From the NCBI GenBank assembly GCA_902562835.1, contig CACEUX010000011.1:1-53236 (forward strand): a stretch of 53,236 nucleotides of DNA. Direction: 5' to 3'. The DNA comes from an uncultured Fidelibacterota bacterium. Its GTDB lineage: Bacteria > Fidelibacterota > Marinisomatia > Marinisomatales > UBA1611. Shown one piece after another: positions 8,423 to 17,754 of the stretch (the first letter of the stretch is position 1; each line of letters opens with the position of its first letter). Both the position numbers and the translations under genes were made by a program. Below the pieces are notes generated by a model. It did no database searches. It saw only the letters and a list, made by a program, of their open reading frames with translations, and was not told where the DNA came from.

Positions 8423-9772
8423 ATGTTTATAAATGAACCAGATCATAGAACGACCATATTAAAAATATTTATTGTTTTAATGATAGCACCTCTTTTTGCA
8501 CAATCAGATGAAAAATATAATGCAACGATCTTTGAGACAGGACTGTATGCCAAAGACCTGCATTTTGATTGGAAGCCACTGAATAGAAAACTGGATATAC
8601 ACTCCGCTGATATTCGAGAAATAAATTTCAGGTTCTCAAATCTAGATCTTAATTATATTGGCAATGACAAAAAGAAAACTGCCTCGATCAAATTCTCAGG
8701 TCCAAATTTATCACTACAAGAATTGACAGTACGGTCAAGCATTCATTCTGAAAATTGGGTAACAAAAGAAAAAATAGCACGTCTAGAAAAAAGAGAGTCC
8801 ATTCCAAAACTTTCTATAGAGTCCATTGCAAGCGGTATAGACCTTTACATGATAGACCATAATACTTTGCCTGGAAATATTAATGAACTCGCAGTCAAGC
8901 AATATATAGATATGAGCATACCACCACTCGATGATTATTCATGGAGCTATACCCTTGACCTTCCAGAACAGATCATTGCAAAACCAAACCATATTAATAT
9001 AAAACCTAGCGCTCACGCAATTTACTATGACTGGCAAACAAGATCGTTCCAATTAGATCCCGAAAAAGATTCACTTTACAATGTACCAATTACTGATTGG
9101 GATTATATTTTTGAGATTGAAAAGATTTCTCAACTTTTTTCATCAACTATAGATCTAGAAATATCTGAGGATAAATCTGAGTTTGACCTGAATATGAAAA
9201 GGGGACAATTTAAAATATCTAAAACATCATTCTCAGCTACTCCAGGAAAGCAATTAGATGATCGTTCTAGTCTAACTTTGCCTGAGTTCCTTCTTGAGGC
9301 AAATGACCTCGTTCTCAATGGTAGTTTCTCTGGTACACCCATAATACACCGCGGTAAAGGAAAATTCAGGATACGTAATTTTGAAATAAAGATTCCAAAA
9401 GGGATAAAAGAAGAGCCTGAAATAGATGCAATGTTAAAAACATTGGGTATATGGAATAACTCGCTTATGATAAGGTTAATAGAGTTTGATATTAATTTGA
9501 TAAATGAATTTACTGGAGATATGGGGTTTAGATTCCAGACTCCTTTCTTAAAAATATCAGTGGATGGTGATTTTAGTCTTCGACAGACTGATTCAATTCC
9601 AAAACTGGTGCTTCATGATACAGAAGTAAGAATACATCCAATTTCACTAGGAATGAGAAAATGGTTAAGAGAGTGGGAGCAAAAGAACGGTAAGGACTTT
9701 GATCGGCAGGGCGCAACAATTGTACTTAAAATCAATGGCCCCATTGAAAACCCCATTATACAGGGCTACTGA
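8423..9772 (+). CDS. exported protein of unknown function
   Basis: The 449-residue product carries a signal peptide (hydrophobic residues about 12-25, cleavage likely after PLFAQ). The rest has alternating beta-rich segments such as LDIHSADIREINFRFSNLDL and FRIRNFEIKIPKG, loosely like AsmA or barrel-periplasmic proteins. Residues about 133-176 (ASGIDLYMIDHNTLPGNI...) resemble the region of type II secretion pseudopilins that follows their first helix. No domain can be named with confidence. It stands alone on the plus strand, with a divergent leader of about 100 nt shared with yciH and a convergent esterase 6 nt after its TGA stop. Confidence 0.75.
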   Translation: MFINEPDHRTTILKIFIVLMIAPLFAQSDEKYNATIFETGLYAKDLHFDWKPLNRKLDIHSADIREINFRFSNLDLNYIGNDKKKTASIKFSGPNLSLQELTVRSSIHSENWVTKEKIARLEKRESIPKLSIESIASGIDLYMIDHNTLPGNINELAVKQYIDMSIPPLDDYSWSYTLDLPEQIIAKPNHINIKPSAHAIYYDWQTRSFQLDPEKDSLYNVPITDWDYIFEIEKISQLFSSTIDLEISEDKSEFDLNMKRGQFKISKTSFSATPGKQLDDRSSLTLPEFLLEANDLVLNGSFSGTPIIHRGKGKFRIRNFEIKIPKGIKEEPEIDAMLKTLGIWNNSLMIRLIEFDINLINEFTGDMGFRFQTPFLKISVDGDFSLRQTDSIPKLVLHDTEVRIHPISLGMRKWLREWEQKNGKDFDRQGATIVLKINGPIENPIIQGY

Positions 9773-9778
9773 TAGATT

Positions 9779-10492
9779 TTAATTGGAATGTTTTAACATC
9801 CAATGATAAACATCATCATTTTCATATGTTTCCGTCCAAGAATCGTGATCAACGCCCCCATAGATTGTCATAATAACGTCATTATTAATAGGCTTTAGAG
9901 CTTGATATATCGATATGGAATTTTCAACCGGAATAACATCATCCTTATCACCATGGAAAAGCCATATAGGCATTTTTTCAAGCCTCTCAATATATTTGAG
10001 ATCAGCACCACCACAAACAGGCACAATAGCCGCAAATAGATCAGGGTCTTTAATAGAGGTCGCTAAAATACCTAAACCACCCATACTGAGTCCTGTTCCA
10101 TAAACCTGTCCCGATCGTATTCTATAATTATTTATTACATCTTTCGTGAGTGATATCAAGGACGAAACATATTCTGGTCTATCCCAGTATCCTTCTTCAG
10201 GACATTGAGGAGCAATAGTTACAAATGGAAAGTTTCTTCCACCCTCAACCAATTTGGGTATACCATGGATCTTTACTAGTTCCAGATCATTACCTCTTTC
10301 GCCTGCACCATGCAGAAATAATACCAGTGGATATGATTCATTATTACTATCATAATCTTCAGGGAGATATATCAGATACTCTAGCTCCCTTTCTTCTTTA
10401 TTATTTGTTTTAAAAGTGGCTCGTTTCTCAATCATAGGGATATCCGCATTAATAATATTTAGTGCTAATAAAGTGGCGATCAATGATTTCAA
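9779..10492 (-). CDS. exported alpha/beta-hydrolase (esterase/peptidase-like)
   Basis: The 237-residue protein has a short signal peptide (residues 1-16) and an alpha/beta-hydrolase fold of the kind found in secreted polyhydroxybutyrate-depolymerase-like esterases and predicted peptidases. FLHGAGERGND (59-69) forms the oxyanion region. Ser136 is the nucleophile in GLSMGG, Asp184 lies in HGDKDDVIP, and His216 lies in GGVDHDSW, giving a complete catalytic triad. The substrate cannot be inferred. It starts 3 nt after the stop of the SMR transporter gene, as the last gene of a tight LRR-SMR-esterase run. Confidence 0.85.
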   Translation of the reverse strand: MKSLIATLLALNIINADIPMIEKRATFKTNNKEERELEYLIYLPEDYDSNNESYPLVLFLHGAGERGNDLELVKIHGIPKLVEGGRNFPFVTIAPQCPEEGYWDRPEYVSSLISLTKDVINNYRIRSGQVYGTGLSMGGLGILATSIKDPDLFAAIVPVCGGADLKYIERLEKMPIWLFHGDKDDVIPVENSISIYQALKPINNDVIMTIYGGVDHDSWTETYENDDVYHWMLKHSN

Positions 10493-10494
10493 GT

Positions 10495-10824
10495 TTAAAG
10501 TTTTATCGACTCTGAATATAAATGTATCACAACTACACCAGATAGGATCAGGAAGATCCCCAATAATGCAGGATAATCAAGTTGTTGTCTATAGAATACT
10601 AACCCAACTATTGAAATAAGGACTATACCAAATCCTGACCATATTGCATAACTAAGACCCATTGGAATCACCTTTAGTACCAGAGAAAGGAAATAAAAAG
10701 ATATAGAATATCCAAACAGGCATATGACGCTTGGAATAGCTTTGGTAAAACCATTAGATGCCTTAAGCATACTAGTTCCTAAAACCTCAGACAGTATAGC
10801 TATTGCCAGATAATAATAGGCCAT
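10495..10824 (-). CDS. SMR family multidrug/small-cation efflux protein
   Basis: The 109-residue protein has four membrane helices and the hallmarks of small multidrug resistance exporters. Glu13 in LSEVLGT corresponds to the essential proton- and drug-binding Glu14 of EmrE, and Trp62 in YAIWSGFG to EmrE Trp63. It would exchange protons for cationic compounds as a dimer in the inner membrane. EmrE/QacE type seems closer than the guanidinium-exporter type, though I cannot settle this. Its ATG overlaps the stop of the LRR gene (TAATG). Confidence 0.9.
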   Translation of the reverse strand: MAYYYLAIAILSEVLGTSMLKASNGFTKAIPSVICLFGYSISFYFLSLVLKVIPMGLSYAIWSGFGIVLISIVGLVFYRQQLDYPALLGIFLILSGVVVIHLYSESIKL

Positions 10825-12620
10825 TACTTCAATAAAATAAGTTTATAGGTCTTAACAGAATTGTCCGTAGATAAAGTACAATAATAGACCCCGGCACTCA
10901 CTGGTAGCCCACTTGAGTTTCTACCATCCCATTGAATTTTCTTTGATCCTGGATATTCAATACCACTTACAAGTGTAACGACCTTTCGACCGATGATATC
11001 AGATATATACATCTGAACCTTTACTTGATATGGAATAGTATATTCTATTGTAGTATAAGGATTAAAAGGATTTGGATAAGATCTAGCTATATTTAAACTC
11101 AATGGCTGAGAATCATCTGAAATGGATACCTCCTCTCCACAGCTTGATGTATCTTGGTCACCCTCAAATCCAATTATGCAGGTTGGGTATGGTTCACAGA
11201 AATTATTATTGGATATATTGAATGTGCTTGGGTCATCCCAGTCAAGTTGAAGTTCGCATACCTCCTCAGGCAGTTCACCTGAAAAATTATTATTATGCAT
11301 TCTCAATCTTTCTAGAGACTGAAGCCCACTTAGTTGCGAGGATATCGTTCCTGAAAACTGGTTGCTATTTAAATATATTTGCTCAAGATTGGTCAGTTGG
11401 TAGAATTCATCAGGTAAAGGACCTTCAAATTCATTTTGATGCATATAAATCCTATTTAGATTACTCAGATTGCCTATTTCAGAGGGTAAGGATCCTGAAA
11501 GATCATTATTATATACATTCAAATATTCTAGATTATTTAACTCCCCTATTTGAGGTGGCAAAGGGCCAGAAAGAGAATTCGCATATAGCCTAAGCTCTGT
11601 CAGGCTATTTAGATCACCAACAGAAGTGGGTATAGATCCAGTTAACTGATTGAATGACAGATTTAAATACTCTAAACTGGCTAGAGAACCAATTTCCTCT
11701 GGAATTGCACCAGATATCTGGTTGTTGGAAAGATCTAATGAATCCAGGTTTACAAAATAACCTATCTCTGCAGGGATAGAGCCTTCTAAGCCAGTTTCAG
11801 ACAGATCTAGATTAATCATACCCTCAGCGTAATAGAGTTCACCCCATAGGTCGTAAACACCCGGACATTCAACAATGCCCTGGTACCTCATGAAAGAAGA
11901 TATACATTGTGGATAAGGAGGACACAACTGGTTGCTATCCACATTAAAGTTATTTATATCGCTCCAATCTAAAGGAATATCACAAATTGCTTCTGGGACC
12001 TGCCCTGTAAGTAAATTATTTTGAAGATATAAAAAGTTTAAACTCTCAAGATTTCCAAGCTGCTCAGGCAAGCTACCAGTTAACTGATTATCATTGGCAA
12101 TGAATTCTGAAAGGTATATGAGTTCTCCTACCTCAGAAGGGATTTCACCGCTGAGACCATTGGCAGATAAATTCATATCAACTAGACCGGTCAGAGAACC
12201 TATTTCTGAGGGTATGGACCCATTCAATTGGTTTTCCGATAAATTAAGGGTCATGAGGCTCGTCAAACTACCAAGTTCGATAGGAATTGAACCAGAAAAC
12301 ATATTATTACTAAGGTCAAGACCTAAAAGGTTTGTTAAACTGCCTAATTCAACTGGTATATCACCCCCTAGCTCATTAAATGAAAGGTCAAGGAACATCA
12401 GGTTTGAAAGAAGTGATATTTCAGCTGGTAGATTGCCAGAGAGCTCCTGTTCTGACAGGTCCAATTCATACGTAAAGTCTATTGAATAACATTCTTCCCA
12501 CAATGCTACTTCCCCATCATCACACTGCCCCCAAAGCATCGCACTATTGATAAGAATGATCATTATATATTTTAACATAAGGTAGTTTACTAATGAACTG
12601 AGAATCTTTCTATGATACAT
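10824..12620 (-). CDS. secreted plant-type leucine-rich-repeat protein with C-terminal sorting domain
   Basis: The 598-residue product has an N-terminal signal region; several Met codons precede the hydrophobic core, and Met15 (12578) is a credible alternative start. Two blocks of LRRs follow, with the plant-type consensus L..L.LS.N.LsG.IP..iG.L..L. Each block ends in a similar Cys-containing cap (CDIPLDW...CPPYPQC and CELQLDW...CEPYPTC). The last 85 residues, from SYPNPFNPYTTIEYTIP to the C-terminal KLILLK, form a FlgD-like Ig domain as used for type IX sorting in FCB bacteria. The protein is therefore probably exported to the surface and binds proteins or glycans. It overlaps the SMR gene by one base. 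Confidence 0.9.
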   Translation of the reverse strand: MYHRKILSSLVNYLMLKYIMIILINSAMLWGQCDDGEVALWEECYSIDFTYELDLSEQELSGNLPAEISLLSNLMFLDLSFNELGGDIPVELGSLTNLLGLDLSNNMFSGSIPIELGSLTSLMTLNLSENQLNGSIPSEIGSLTGLVDMNLSANGLSGEIPSEVGELIYLSEFIANDNQLTGSLPEQLGNLESLNFLYLQNNLLTGQVPEAICDIPLDWSDINNFNVDSNQLCPPYPQCISSFMRYQGIVECPGVYDLWGELYYAEGMINLDLSETGLEGSIPAEIGYFVNLDSLDLSNNQISGAIPEEIGSLASLEYLNLSFNQLTGSIPTSVGDLNSLTELRLYANSLSGPLPPQIGELNNLEYLNVYNNDLSGSLPSEIGNLSNLNRIYMHQNEFEGPLPDEFYQLTNLEQIYLNSNQFSGTISSQLSGLQSLERLRMHNNNFSGELPEEVCELQLDWDDPSTFNISNNNFCEPYPTCIIGFEGDQDTSSCGEEVSISDDSQPLSLNIARSYPNPFNPYTTIEYTIPYQVKVQMYISDIIGRKVVTLVSGIEYPGSKKIQWDGRNSSGLPVSAGVYYCTLSTDNSVKTYKLILLK

Positions 12621-12643
12621 ATCAACATTTTATGAAAATAGAA

Positions 12644-13948
12644 TTAATCGATTGTTAATTCGTCTGCAATAGGAAGAACCCTGTCCAATCTTTTTTTCTG
12701 ATCTAGTTCATACTCCCGTATCAAATATGAATAGAGAACTACTCCTATCAAATAAAGGAATGCCGTAATAAGGAATATTTCAAAATATTTGTATTCTAGT
12801 AGCCTTAACCACTCAAATATTTTTGCACTAAAGAACCAGGAAGCACTCCATAAACTAGAGCTTAACGCACTTATAAGTTCCTGATTGTTCTTTCCTACAT
12901 AATTCATCATTAATTCATTGGAAGCAGGGTGAGCCATATGCATCAATGGCTGTCTTAGTATATAAGCAATCACTGCGATAATGACCGCGTAAGAATAGGT
13001 TGCATACATTTCAGTCATTGCCATAACGACCAAGCAAATAATAGCTAATATCTGGACCACAACAATCGTCATCCAATATCCATACTTTTTTCTAAGAGTT
13101 GGGACTAGTAGAGAGAACATAAAAACAAGCAGTGCCGTAAAACTACCAAGCAGACTAAACTCACTGGATGTGAATCCAAAAATAGAATTGAAGAAAAGAT
13201 TAACAAATGGTATCGTCAGACCAGCACCGATGGATATAAGAATCAATGGAGATATTGCTTTGAATATCAGTTTCCAGTTGTATGTTCTATGCAGTGCAAA
13301 AATATCAACTTTTTGGCCTTCTTCTTCAATATCTTCTTCATTCATTTTTAGAGCAAATACAATGGCACCCATTCCAATAAATGTTATGATCCACAATATA
13401 CCCTGCTCATTGAATGATATCGTCCAATTAGATATATTAAGAAATGATACCCAGTCCAGTCCACTGATTATCAGACCTGAAAATATCGTTGCCAGGGACC
13501 ATGTTGCCGCACTAAGAGACAACGCTTCAGTACTGTTTTCAAAGGTTGTATTACGGATTATAAATGGCAAAGAACATACTCTCATAAGCATCATGCCTAC
13601 GCCCCAACATAAAAATGATAGCTGTATCATGGGCACGATCGAAAAATGAATTGATTCTATTATCATTGCGCTTGTAACAGGTACAATAATAGCCGCTGAC
13701 TTAAAAAAAGGTTTTAATCTTTTTCCTCTTATGTAAATACCAAGAGGCAATGCAAATGCTAGGGCACCTATAAACCTTAGCGAATTGAATGAGGCGATCT
13801 CAGGATCCGTAAATCCCTGCTTCCTGAGGTAGATATTTAGAATCAATATAAAAGCCACATGAATCAGACTCAGGTTGAATTCCAATAGGAACAGAAGATG
13901 GATATTCCTGGGAAGGTCTTTATAACTGCGAAGGATATTTGATAGCAT
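12644..13948 (-). CDS. major facilitator superfamily transporter
   Basis: The 434-residue protein shows about twelve hydrophobic helices, with a charged central loop near residues 200-225 (NEEDIEEEGQKVDIF) separating two six-helix halves. A basic loop between helices 2 and 3 (IYIRGKRLKPFF) fits the usual MFS pattern. No feature reveals the substrate. It lies 23 nt upstream of the LRR gene on the same strand and 79 nt downstream of pepC. Confidence 0.85.
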   Translation of the reverse strand: MLSNILRSYKDLPRNIHLLFLLEFNLSLIHVAFILILNIYLRKQGFTDPEIASFNSLRFIGALAFALPLGIYIRGKRLKPFFKSAAIIVPVTSAMIIESIHFSIVPMIQLSFLCWGVGMMLMRVCSLPFIIRNTTFENSTEALSLSAATWSLATIFSGLIISGLDWVSFLNISNWTISFNEQGILWIITFIGMGAIVFALKMNEEDIEEEGQKVDIFALHRTYNWKLIFKAISPLILISIGAGLTIPFVNLFFNSIFGFTSSEFSLLGSFTALLVFMFSLLVPTLRKKYGYWMTIVVVQILAIICLVVMAMTEMYATYSYAVIIAVIAYILRQPLMHMAHPASNELMMNYVGKNNQELISALSSSLWSASWFFSAKIFEWLRLLEYKYFEIFLITAFLYLIGVVLYSYLIREYELDQKKRLDRVLPIADELTID

Positions 13949-14027
13949 CTGTTGCCTTTAGAGAATGAATTGTTAGATCCTAGAAAGGACCTACTTTAAA
14001 AAGTTACAGAGCTAAATAGATATAGAT

Positions 14028-15371
14028 CTATTTTGCAAGAGCACCCATTGGGTCCCAAGGTTCCAAGCGGACTGCCTCTTCTTTCATGAATAGTTCTAAA
14101 AGATCATCTGGTAGGCAACTTTTATGTACAACAACCTCATAATTATACTCATCAAACCATTTATCTGTCATTATATGATAGCCCTTATCGCCACCTTTAT
14201 TACCCCAGCTGTTTTCCACTCTCCATTTAGTAGGCTCATTCTTCGAATTGAGGTCTACTCCTGTGAATAACATAGCGTGAGTCATCTGACTATCCCCATA
14301 TTCCAGCCTTGCCGCTTTATCCATACCAAATTCCAGATCATAGAATGAATCGTAGTCAAAGAGATCTATATCCATAACACCAAGATCTCGATTAAAATGT
14401 TTGCTCACATCGCATCCAAACCAGACAGGTTCATCGTTTTTCAAAGATCTGATAGTAGCTTCTTTCATTTTGTGACTTTCTACATTAAGATATCTAATTG
14501 GATGTCCTTCAGCGACATTGCCAAGATAATCTACTGTGTAAACCTTATTGTATTCTTTATCAGACATTGGACAATTAATGAGACATACATACTCATCTAA
14601 TTCCAAGCCAACATGCTCTTTATAGAATGATTTAGGTGTAAGCCCTTCAAATCTTAAAAATTTCTTTTTCTTGTCACGGGTCTGCCAATTAAATGAATGT
14701 GGCGGAGTACCCAAATGTATCGTAAGCATCTTATAGACCTCTTCAAGCATGTCAGTCTTCTGCTGTTGAACATCTGAAGCAGATGAACCTTTATCCACAG
14801 AATTTCTTAAGATCATGGCATCTTCGCGGAGCTTTCTTGTAATAAGGCGGTTCATATACCTGGAATTACTAGAAGAATATGATTCGGGCATTTCTGATTG
14901 GGGCACAACACCATATTTGTCGACAAGGTTCACCCACATATCCCACTGTCCACCATCCTGAATTGGGTTGGACAATAGGTGCATAATAAGCCTGCTGTTC
15001 CAATTTTTATCTGCTGTTGCGATAATAGATTCCAAGAAGTAGTTTGACTTCTCTAACTTATCCCAAAACATGAAATAGCTTTGAGAAAACTGAAAGTCTT
15101 TCAAATTGTATTTTCTTCCAAGGTGGATCCGAAAAAGATTTAAGCCGGCAAATCCCCAACATCTGCCACTGGATCTTTGATTTGTGGTGGGCATTTCTCC
15201 TGATACCACATCTGAGAAAGAATGGTCTATTTTTCGGAACTGATCCCAATCCATAGCTACCTCAATTAAATTATTTCGAAATGTTGAGTTTCTTGCTGAC
15301 CTAACATGACCATCTTCATTAGCTTTTTTGTTAAATGACTCTATTGTTTTTAAATCTATGGGGTTTCTCAT
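14028..15371 (-). CDS. pepC: aminopeptidase C / bleomycin hydrolase family (C1B)
   Basis: The 447-residue protein matches papain-like C1B aminopeptidases in length and motifs. Cys71 lies in NQRSSGRCWGFAG, His365 in DSQMTHAMLFTGVD and Asn387 in WRVENSWGNKGGDKGY, giving the complete catalytic triad. There is no signal peptide, in line with a cytoplasmic hexameric enzyme that removes N-terminal residues from peptides. The C-terminus (AVRLEPWDPMGALAK) fits the family's self-blocking tail, which sets exopeptidase activity in homologues. Confidence 0.93.
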   Translation of the reverse strand: MRNPIDLKTIESFNKKANEDGHVRSARNSTFRNNLIEVAMDWDQFRKIDHSFSDVVSGEMPTTNQRSSGRCWGFAGLNLFRIHLGRKYNLKDFQFSQSYFMFWDKLEKSNYFLESIIATADKNWNSRLIMHLLSNPIQDGGQWDMWVNLVDKYGVVPQSEMPESYSSSNSRYMNRLITRKLREDAMILRNSVDKGSSASDVQQQKTDMLEEVYKMLTIHLGTPPHSFNWQTRDKKKKFLRFEGLTPKSFYKEHVGLELDEYVCLINCPMSDKEYNKVYTVDYLGNVAEGHPIRYLNVESHKMKEATIRSLKNDEPVWFGCDVSKHFNRDLGVMDIDLFDYDSFYDLEFGMDKAARLEYGDSQMTHAMLFTGVDLNSKNEPTKWRVENSWGNKGGDKGYHIMTDKWFDEYNYEVVVHKSCLPDDLLELFMKEEAVRLEPWDPMGALAK

Positions 15372-15441
15372 TATTATTTTTTTGTTTAATTGTTATAAAT
15401 AGGTTTGATACTATACTCATATACTAGCCAATGTCGTAAGA

Positions 15442-17544
15442 TCATTTCAATAACAACATTTTACCGTTTCTTGTAATAGAACCAGCTTCTAGAGTATAAA
15501 AATAAAGACCTGCACTAACCCGACGACCATTGTTATCAGTTGCATTCCATTTTACACTTTTTAAACCCGCCTCTTGTTCTCTTTTCAAAAGGTCTTTCAC
15601 TTTTCTACCGTTTATATCAAATATCAAAATATTCACTTTAGTTTTTTGTAATAATTCATATCTGATGTTGGTGACTGGATTGAATGGATTTGGCGAATTA
15701 TCATGACCATTTATCATTGTATCAATATCATTTTCAGCCATTCTAGTATATGATTGATCATAGCATCTAAATTTTAAATGTTTCTTTGCATATGAATGTT
15801 TTGTGGGAATCACAGTAATATCAATATCAGTAAACGGGTTCTTTCTAGTTTGACCATTTGATAATATATCCAGTTGTAGCTCCAGTTTTTCTCCAGCATT
15901 AATGATCGCAGTGCCAGTAAATGTGTCAACCCACATTCTATCATCCTTGATCTTATAAAAGTAAGGTTGGTCATAATCACTTTCGTTTTTTATAGATACT
16001 TTTATATTGTTTTCATCATTTAGGATGATACCATCAGACGTAGTTTCATCCATTATGATTGAAGTAAATGGATCGACCAGTACAGAAAAAGCATCAGGAT
16101 GAATTGAAGGGATTCTGAATGCTCTGTACCATGCATAATATGATGGCGCTCTGAGCTTCCAAACCACCTCCTGTTCATTTGTAACCTCAATGATAGTAGG
16201 GTTATTCGCCGCCCCAAATGAATTACCCCTGGTATAGATCAATCTATTATTATTCTCTAGTACCTGCATGCTTCCACCGGCACGACCAAAAAGGGTATTA
16301 GGCAAACTATAGGACCAGATCATATTAGAAACAGTATCCCCAACCACTTCAAACTCAATAGCACGTGATATTCTTAACCCATGATCGAATAAATAGTTGC
16401 TGATGTTGCCATTATCAAATAATGTAAAATTTCCATTTGGCAATTTTTCAATGTGATGCTGAAAATTGAAAAGCAACTCATTGCCTATACATGAATCGCC
16501 AGAATCTATATAATCTGATGGAAGACCAATATTATATATCACATTACCTGACGGATAGTCTATTTTTGTAATGCGGGATAAATGCCGGCTTGAAAGGTAG
16601 ATAGCACCTTCTTCTTCATCAAAGTATATACTATTCGAGTGTGTCCAATCATACTTCATACTCATATATGCTTGTTCCCAAGTATGACCATGCCTATCGT
16701 GGTCATCTAGAGAAAAATGCTCAAATGGATCCCAACTCCAAATAATATTATTATCTTGGTCAAATTCAATGATCTCTTGTCCATACCAGGGAAATTCATT
16801 TGTAGTGTCATCAGCAAGGAAACCGAGGTCTCTAAATTGATCAACCATTGAGACATCTGATGGAATTGGACCATTGGAAAAGATATTCTTAAGTGTAAAA
16901 AAGGTGTTTTGGGATGTCTCTTTTAATTCATGTGGATCTACCTCTTGATCAGATCGCCACAGGAAATCCATATCATAATTGATCTTTGAAGCACTATAGT
17001 CTGGAAATAAATGATCACTATTACCATAGATCGCACCATAATCGTCAACGTGATTTATTTTAAAACTAAACTCTCCATCATTCCATATCTCATTACCATA
17101 CCTATCGATCACAACAGTATGACGTATAGGGTTTGGTCCACCAACCATTGTCAAACCATCCTGTATGAGTGAGTCTTGATAATTCGTGATATTAACATAA
17201 TGCAGTTTGGATTCTTTAGTAATGAATATTGCAGGCTCTGTCCACTCTCCATATTCATTTGACTGCAATAGACTTCTCACACGCCATTGATAGATCTTAT
17301 TCCATTGTATATTTGACTTATCAATAAAAAGGTTGGTGTTTAGACTATCAATAAGAAAAGTTGAATTGGAATTCAGATCAATTAATTCAATTTGATAATG
17401 ATTTACATCTGGATTCTGCTCCCATTCAAAGAGAACATGGATGTAGTTCAATTCTTGTCCTTGATATGGTCTTATTAATTCACCGATGCAAAAAGAATTA
17501 AATAAAATAAATAATATAATTTGAATCTTTAGACGATATTTCAT
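15442..17544 (-). CDS. secreted arylsulfotransferase-family protein with C-terminal sorting domain
   Basis: The 700-residue product begins with a signal peptide (about 1-21), followed by an FN3-like domain (about 25-110, FEWEQNPDVNHYQIELID). A large beta-propeller region then resembles arylsulfotransferases (ASST): IIEFDQDNNIIWSWDP, DRHGHTWEQ, DWTHSNSIYFDEEEGAIYLS, SRITKIDYPSG and QHHIEKLPNGNF. Repeated His residues in this region suit the family's His-based sulfate transfer, but I cannot identify the catalytic one. The end (PNPFNPVTNIRYELL ... GKMLLLK) is a FlgD-like type IX-type sorting domain. Surface sulfate transfer or another propeller-based activity is inferred. Confidence 0.85.
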   Translation of the reverse strand: MKYRLKIQIILFILFNSFCIGELIRPYQGQELNYIHVLFEWEQNPDVNHYQIELIDLNSNSTFLIDSLNTNLFIDKSNIQWNKIYQWRVRSLLQSNEYGEWTEPAIFITKESKLHYVNITNYQDSLIQDGLTMVGGPNPIRHTVVIDRYGNEIWNDGEFSFKINHVDDYGAIYGNSDHLFPDYSASKINYDMDFLWRSDQEVDPHELKETSQNTFFTLKNIFSNGPIPSDVSMVDQFRDLGFLADDTTNEFPWYGQEIIEFDQDNNIIWSWDPFEHFSLDDHDRHGHTWEQAYMSMKYDWTHSNSIYFDEEEGAIYLSSRHLSRITKIDYPSGNVIYNIGLPSDYIDSGDSCIGNELLFNFQHHIEKLPNGNFTLFDNGNISNYLFDHGLRISRAIEFEVVGDTVSNMIWSYSLPNTLFGRAGGSMQVLENNNRLIYTRGNSFGAANNPTIIEVTNEQEVVWKLRAPSYYAWYRAFRIPSIHPDAFSVLVDPFTSIIMDETTSDGIILNDENNIKVSIKNESDYDQPYFYKIKDDRMWVDTFTGTAIINAGEKLELQLDILSNGQTRKNPFTDIDITVIPTKHSYAKKHLKFRCYDQSYTRMAENDIDTMINGHDNSPNPFNPVTNIRYELLQKTKVNILIFDINGRKVKDLLKREQEAGLKSVKWNATDNNGRRVSAGLYFYTLEAGSITRNGKMLLLK

Positions 17545-17617
17545 TTCATCGAAAATTTTATCTGGATAATAAAAACAATATCCTCATATTCATAATCTAA
17601 ACATCCTTTCATAAACT

Positions 17618-17645
17618 AAAAAACCTCGCAATAGCGAGGTTTTTT
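17618..17645 (-). terminator. bidirectional-looking rho-independent terminator
   Basis: A perfect 12-bp inverted repeat (AAAAAACCTCGC / GCGAGGTTTTTT) with a 4-nt loop ends in a T run on the minus strand. It lies 15 nt downstream of tRNA-Ala and separates it from the arylsulfotransferase-family gene. The A run on the other side would allow function on the plus strand too, but no plus-strand gene ends here. Confidence 0.85.
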
Positions 17646-17660
17646 AGAGTTATCTGTATG

Positions 17661-17733
17661 TGGAGCTGAGCGGGATCGAACCGCTGACCTCATGACTGCC
17701 AGTCATGCGCTCTCCCAACTGAGCTACAGCCCC
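17661..17733 (-). tRNA. tRNA-Ala (anticodon GGC)
   Basis: The minus strand forms a cloverleaf. The acceptor stem is GGGGCTG/CAGCTCC with one G-T pair, the D arm is GCTC..GAGC, the anticodon stem CATGA/TCATG with loop CTGGCAG (anticodon GGC), and the T arm has TTCGATC. The discriminator is A and CCA is not encoded. It starts 21 nt after the stop of the SH3 lipoprotein gene and may share its transcript. Confidence 0.95.
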
Positions 17734-17754
17734 TATTAAATTTTATATCCTAAT

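Noticed and set aside
9770-9772. TGA at the end of the exported protein as a second recoding site
   Set aside because: It is followed directly by TAG in frame and by no suitable stem-loop; it acts as a normal stop.
11222-11593. Plus-strand 123-residue frame within the LRR gene
   Set aside because: Mirror of LRR repeats on the other strand, without its own start context or recognisable domain.
13170-13649. Plus-strand 159-residue frame opposite the MFS transporter
   Set aside because: It lies wholly within a well-supported transporter gene and shows no family motif.
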